Positions 6,536 through 9,562 of a DNA stretch of 9,562 nt are shown here, piece after piece. A program made the translations under genes and the position numbers. Origin of the DNA: Planctomycetota bacterium (GTDB lineage: Bacteria > Planctomycetota > Phycisphaerae > WQYP01). Numbering within the stretch: the first letter of the stretch is position 1; the number at the start of each line of letters is the position of its first letter. The notes under the pieces were generated by a model that was not told the origin of the DNA, made no database searches, and saw nothing but the letters and a program-made list of their open reading frames with translations. The DNA is taken from positions 1 to 9,562 of the forward strand of contig JAJZCU010000045.1 in the NCBI GenBank assembly GCA_021828935.1. The letters run 5' to 3'.

Positions 6536-7096
6536 GTGCCGGTTGAATTGTCATTCCTCAAGCGTTTGGACACCCCGCAGGCAAAGCAGTTGGCAAAAAA
6601 ATTGCCGGCGGCTTGGTTCAAGGGCATGGTGCGTGAAGTGTTAAAAATGGAAAATGTGGGCGCGGGGGTCTGGACCATTGCATGTGTGGATGATCCGGCC
6701 ATGACCCAAGTGCATGGGCGCAGCATGGGCCTGTTCACGACCACGGACGTACTGACTTTTGATTTGAGGGCGCCATTGGCGAAAAGGGCCGGATTGGCGG
6801 GGGCAGCAACTTCACTGGGGGCGGGGGCTGGGCCAAACGGCGGCGCCGAGGTACCGCCCTCTTCGCACATTGAGCTTGACACGGTGATTTGCTTGGATGA
6901 GGCAGCTCGCCAGGCAGATATTCGCGGACACGAATTAAATCGCGAAGTTTTGCTTTATTCCATCCACAGTTTGCTGCATGTCTGCGGGTATGACGACCGA
7001 AAAACCACCGACGCCCGGCGGATGCATCGACGTGAGGACGAAATTTTGGTAGCATTGGGCGTCGGGGCCGTGTTTGAACGCCCCCTAAAAAGATGA
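6536..7096 (+). CDS. ybeY: Endoribonuclease YbeY (rRNA maturation factor), variant zinc site
   Basis: This is a cytoplasmic zinc-dependent endonuclease of the UPF0054/YbeY family, which acts in 16S rRNA 3'-end maturation and late 30S quality control. The protein is 186 residues against a usual 150-170. Family marks are VDDPAMTQVHGR (51-62; R62 falls where the family has its conserved arginine), TDVLTFDL (70-77), the domain-like DTVICLDEA (115-123), and the zinc-site segment H144-SLL-H148-VCGYD-D154. The last ligand of the usual H-x3-H-x5-H is Asp (GAC, 6995-6997) instead of His. An insertion rich in Gly, Ala and Pro (about 79-110) explains the extra length. The GTG start at 6536 lies 13 bp after the upstream stop, with AAAGGG (6521-6526) at a 9-nt spacing as a plausible ribosome-binding site. 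It is likely co-transcribed with the 7TM-HD gene, an arrangement well known from other phyla. Activity with the Asp substitution is not proven. Confidence 0.88.
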   Translation: MPVELSFLKRLDTPQAKQLAKKLPAAWFKGMVREVLKMENVGAGVWTIACVDDPAMTQVHGRSMGLFTTTDVLTFDLRAPLAKRAGLAGAATSLGAGAGPNGGAEVPPSSHIELDTVICLDEAARQADIRGHELNREVLLYSIHSLLHVCGYDDRKTTDARRMHRREDEILVALGVGAVFERPLKR

Positions 7097-7114
7097 TGGC
7101 GTTGCCACAAACAA

Positions 7115-7138
7115 CGGCCCGCGCGGCGTAATGGGCCG
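7115..7138 (+). other. 6-bp perfect hairpin between ybeY and the CorC-type gene
   Basis: CGGCCC at 7115-7120 pairs with GGGCCG at 7133-7138 around a 12-nt loop. A TTTT follows only at 7144-7147, so if it ends transcription it does so weakly. It could equally act as an RNA-processing or stabilising stem within the operon. Confidence 0.3.
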
Positions 7139-7185
7139 GCGGATTTTGCGTGGGGCAGCGTCGGCCTTCTTTGGTCAACGGTCGT

Positions 7186-8583
7186 ATGAACATAAACTGG
7201 CTGTTGTGGGCAATGGCGGCCGCCTTGTGCGGCTCCTTGCTGTTTTCAACGCTGGCCTATGCGTTCCGCTCCATGTCTCGCGTGGTGCTTGAAGAGCAAT
7301 TGGTCAGCAGCGGACGCGCCGCCAACCTGGACGCCATTCTTTCAGCCCGCCATGATCTCGCACTGACTTCAGCCATCTTACGTGTGCTAAGCAACGCGGT
7401 TCTGGCAATTCTGGTTTGCTATTACTTCACAGCGCAGCTCTCCGGTCCCGTTGAGGTTGCGGTTCTGGCCGTCATGGTGACCACCGCCTTGCTGTTGGTT
7501 TTTTCGGTGGCGGTGCCGCAGGCCTGGGCCCGGCACGCGGGTGAACTGTTGGTGGCTCGGTCGTGGCCGCTGGTCCGGGTGCTCTACACGCTGCTGTACC
7601 CACTGGTGCTGCCCATGCATTGGGTGGATGAAGTGGTCCGGCGGCTTTCCGGTGTTTCCTTGGCCGAAGACGCGCAGCACGATGCTCAGCAAACCGAACA
7701 GGAAATACTGGCCGTGGTTTCAGAAGGCGCCGCCGAGGGGGCCATGGACGAAGAACAAAAAAAGATGATCGAAGGGGTGATCAGCTTTCGGGACCTTTCC
7801 GTGGGGCAAATCATGACGCCGCGCACGGAACTCATTGGCGTGGATGTCAACGCCACACTGCAGGAAGTGCGCGAACGGATCATCCGCGATGGTCTTTCGC
7901 GCTTGCCGGTGTATGACGGCACGTTGGACAACATCATCGGCGTGCTGTATGCCAAAGACCTGCTGGCGTTGGTGGGGGCGACGGGCGGGGTCGCGGGCGC
8001 AAACGGCAATGGCGCGTCCGCGGGCGGTGCGAATGGGTCGGGCATCAGCGGCAATAATTTCACCACCGTGGCGGGCCGGACGACCGCCGATGGCATGAAC
8101 CTGCGGCAATTTATGCGCCCGCCGATGTTTGTCCCGCAGAGCAAACCGCTGCGTGATCTGCTGCGCGAACTGCGAATTCAACAGATACACATGGCGATCG
8201 TGCTGGATGAATATGGCGGCACGGCCGGGCTGGTGACCACGGAAGACATTCTGGAGGAAATTGTGGGGGAAATTGCCGACGAATATGAACAGCGCGGGCC
8301 CGCGGAAATCAAGCGCCTCGACCCGCGCACGGTGGAAGTGGACGCCCGCATGAACATTACCGATTTAAACCGCGAACTGAATTTGCAACTGCCGGAAAAT
8401 CAGGAATTCCAGAGCGTGGGGGGATTTGTTATTACGACCCTGGGCAGCATTCCCGACCGCGGCGCCACGGTGAAGCATGATGGGGTGGCCATTACCGTGC
8501 TGGACTCCGACGCCCGCCGGGTCAAACGCGTGCGGCTGGAAGTGCTGGAAGGCGCCGACGCCGAAGCAGAGGCGATGTCGTGA
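7186..8583 (+). CDS. DUF21-CBS-CorC/HlyC domain membrane protein (CNNM/CorC/TlyC family)
   Basis: This belongs to the family of Mg2+/Co2+ efflux-associated or CNNM-type proteins. It is 465 residues from the ATG at 7186. Four hydrophobic segments (about 3-26, 62-83, 88-110, 126-146) form a DUF21-like membrane domain. They are followed by a CBS pair (about 205-263 and 311-363; marked by IMTPRTELIGVD and by DEYGGTAGLVTTEDILEEIVGEI, the most conserved stretch of the family) and a C-terminal CorC/HlyC transporter-associated domain (about 375-455, with SVGGFV). A Gly/Ala/Asn/Ser-rich linker of about 40 residues (264-304) separates the CBS motifs and is longer than usual. A GTG at 7150 would add 12 residues; 7186 is preferred because the protein then starts just before its first membrane helix. 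Position after ybeY parallels E. coli ybeY-ybeX, though YbeX lacks the membrane domain. Cation transport is inferred from the family. Confidence 0.87.
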   Translation: MNINWLLWAMAAALCGSLLFSTLAYAFRSMSRVVLEEQLVSSGRAANLDAILSARHDLALTSAILRVLSNAVLAILVCYYFTAQLSGPVEVAVLAVMVTTALLLVFSVAVPQAWARHAGELLVARSWPLVRVLYTLLYPLVLPMHWVDEVVRRLSGVSLAEDAQHDAQQTEQEILAVVSEGAAEGAMDEEQKKMIEGVISFRDLSVGQIMTPRTELIGVDVNATLQEVRERIIRDGLSRLPVYDGTLDNIIGVLYAKDLLALVGATGGVAGANGNGASAGGANGSGISGNNFTTVAGRTTADGMNLRQFMRPPMFVPQSKPLRDLLRELRIQQIHMAIVLDEYGGTAGLVTTEDILEEIVGEIADEYEQRGPAEIKRLDPRTVEVDARMNITDLNRELNLQLPENQEFQSVGGFVITTLGSIPDRGATVKHDGVAITVLDSDARRVKRVRLEVLEGADAEAEAMS

Positions 8584-8730
8584 TTGGGTTTTCTTGTTAT
8601 CGGCGGAGATAAAACGGCGGCCGTCTGTTCCGGGAATAAAATGATAGTGCCTTGGGAGCGCAACCGCGCCGCGGCCCCTTGACCGCGTGCGGGCCCGGCC
8701 TGAACAGGGGCGGCGGACTGGAAATTATTT
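8584..8730. other. Short intergenic gap before the phosphatidyltransferase gene
   Basis: These 147 bp hold no gene. GCGG at 8671-8674 can pair with CCGC at 8683-8686, with flanking GC-rich arms, but no T-run follows, so no terminator is called. An AAATAATTT-like AT-rich patch (8722-8730) sits directly before the GTG start. Confidence 0.4.
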
Positions 8731-9435
8731 GTGAGTGATTATCAGCCTTCATCGCGGCGCCCCATTGCCGCGGCGTTTCGCCGCACTGCCGACGTTGCCG
8801 TGCGCATCTGCCTGCGGTGGGGCGTTGGCGCTGATGCGGTTTCATACAGTTCCATGGTGGTCGCCGCCGCCGCAGGCATCTGTTTTTACTTTTCCGGCCG
8901 GTTCGTGTGGCTGCTGGCGGTAGCGCCGTTGCTCTGTTATCTGCGGCTTTGGTTGAACATGCTCGACGGCATGGTGGCGCTGGCCGGCGGCACGGCGAGC
9001 GTGCGTGGCGAACTGCTTAATGACCTGCCGGACCGAGTTTCTGATATTTTAATCTTTATCGGCGTGGCCCAAAGCGGCCTGTGCGCACCGGCAAGCGGAT
9101 ACGGCGCGGCCATCATGGCATTGCTTGCTGCGTATGTGGGTATGACCGGGCAGGCCTTGGCAGGGCGCAGAGAGTACGGCGGAGTAATGTCCAAGCCGTG
9201 GCGCATGGTGGCGCTGCAGTGCGGCGCCTATCTGGCTTTGGGGCTGCGCCTGGCCGCCGTTGGGCCGTGGCGCGGGCCCACGGTACTTGATTGGACCTGC
9301 CTGATGATCATGCTGGGTTGTTTACAAACAATCTTCATACGTCTGCGGCATATTTTAGCGGCCCCGCAGCTGCGGAAAACCTCTGCGCCGGCGGCGTCGG
9401 TCAAGGGCGGGCGGGACGATCAGCAGAACGCATAG
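8731..9435 (+). CDS. CDP-alcohol phosphatidyltransferase family protein (N-x2-DG subfamily)
   Basis: This is a predicted integral-membrane enzyme that would transfer a phosphatidyl or similar phospho-alcohol group from a CDP-alcohol to an acceptor alcohol. It has 234 residues and about five to six hydrophobic segments (roughly 38-55, 57-73, 104-117, 124-140, 158-178, 187-204). The active-site stretch spans residues 76-105: N76-ML-D79-G80-MV-A83, then GELLND, then D101-RVS-D105. Compared with the canonical D-x2-DG-x2-AR-x8-9-G-x3-D-x3-D, the first Asp is Asn, the Arg after Ala is Leu, and N97 or a shifted G93 replaces the second Gly. I recall a COG0558 subfamily with this NxLDGMVA...LYNE..DR.SD pattern, whose substrate is undefined. 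The GTG start has GGA 8 nt upstream (8720-8722). A 147-bp gap separates it from the CorC-type gene, so shared transcription is uncertain. The alcohol acceptor cannot be named from sequence. Confidence 0.83.
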   Translation: MSDYQPSSRRPIAAAFRRTADVAVRICLRWGVGADAVSYSSMVVAAAAGICFYFSGRFVWLLAVAPLLCYLRLWLNMLDGMVALAGGTASVRGELLNDLPDRVSDILIFIGVAQSGLCAPASGYGAAIMALLAAYVGMTGQALAGRREYGGVMSKPWRMVALQCGAYLALGLRLAAVGPWRGPTVLDWTCLMIMLGCLQTIFIRLRHILAAPQLRKTSAPAASVKGGRDDQQNA

Positions 9436-9494
9436 CATTCCCGCGGGCAGGGCCTGCGTCGCCCCGGGGCCGGGCGTAGGTAGTGACATTTCTA

Positions 9495-9562
9495 ATGCAG
9501 CACGAGGCCCGTCGCGGCCCGGCGAGGCCGGCGCGGGCGGCGACCACCATGGAACTGTATGA
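9495..9562 (+). CDS. Possible 5' end of another gene (runs off the window)
   Basis: After a TAG at 9477-9479 one forward frame stays open to the window end, with candidate starts GTG 9483, ATG 9495 and ATG 9549. The other two forward frames contain stops (TAG at 9481-9483; TGA at 9560-9562). The visible peptide from 9495 (rich in Arg, Ala and Pro, ending M-E-L-Y) is too short to recognise. If real, the ATG at 9549 may be the better start, since the preceding codons look non-coding. Treat as a pointer only. Confidence 0.25.
   Translation, partial: MQHEARRGPARPARAATTMELY

Noticed and set aside
7150..7185. GTG at 7150 as start of the CorC-type gene
   Set aside because: It adds 12 residues with no family resemblance; ATG 7186 places the start just before the first membrane segment.
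9291..9479. 62-residue open frame overlapping the end of the phosphatidyltransferase gene
   Set aside because: It is mostly inside the real gene in another frame and ends just beyond it; no start signal or family features.

Overview
The window reads as high-GC bacterial chromosome. Its gene families and their arrangement best fit a member of the Planctomycetota (possibly Phycisphaerae-like). The pointers are a large von Willebrand A / glutamine-amidotransferase-like membrane protein, a 7TM-HD phosphodiesterase next to ybeY and a CorC-type protein, start sites with weak or no Shine-Dalgarno sequence, and a hairpin-rich repeat cluster between operons. This is inference from content; there is no rRNA or other taxonomic marker. 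All recognised genes are on the + strand. No tRNA, rRNA, CRISPR array, transposase or phage gene was seen.

Left block (1-3371): the 3' part of a DUF1015-family gene, then 4 bp later an 839-residue membrane-anchored VWA protein with an intact metal-binding (MIDAS) motif and a non-catalytic GATase-like domain. The two are probably co-transcribed. The VWA gene carries an uninterrupted run of 14 G near its 5' end.

Middle (3372-4203): about 830 bp with no convincing gene. It holds three diverged copies (one inverted) of a repeat built from up to three hairpins, with a conserved 8-base spacer between two of them. Further inverted repeats follow, then an AT-richer leader before the next gene.

Right block (4204-9435): a PgpH-type 7TM-HD phosphodiesterase (predicted to hydrolyse cyclic di-AMP), then ybeY (rRNA-maturation endonuclease) 13 bp later, then a DUF21-CBS-CorC transporter-associated protein, then a CDP-alcohol phosphatidyltransferase of the N-x2-DG subfamily. 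The first three echo conserved neighbourhoods elsewhere (phoH-pgpH-ybeY in Firmicutes; phoH/ybeZ-ybeY-ybeX in E. coli). Here phoH is not directly upstream, because the repeat-bearing gap takes its place. The set plausibly links second-messenger turnover, ribosome maturation, divalent-cation homeostasis and membrane lipid synthesis, but only synteny supports that link. A further gene may begin at the right edge.

I did not find a clearly new multi-gene system. The most unusual items are the three-hairpin repeat cluster, the G14 tract inside a coding region, and a YbeY whose third zinc-ligand histidine is aspartate.
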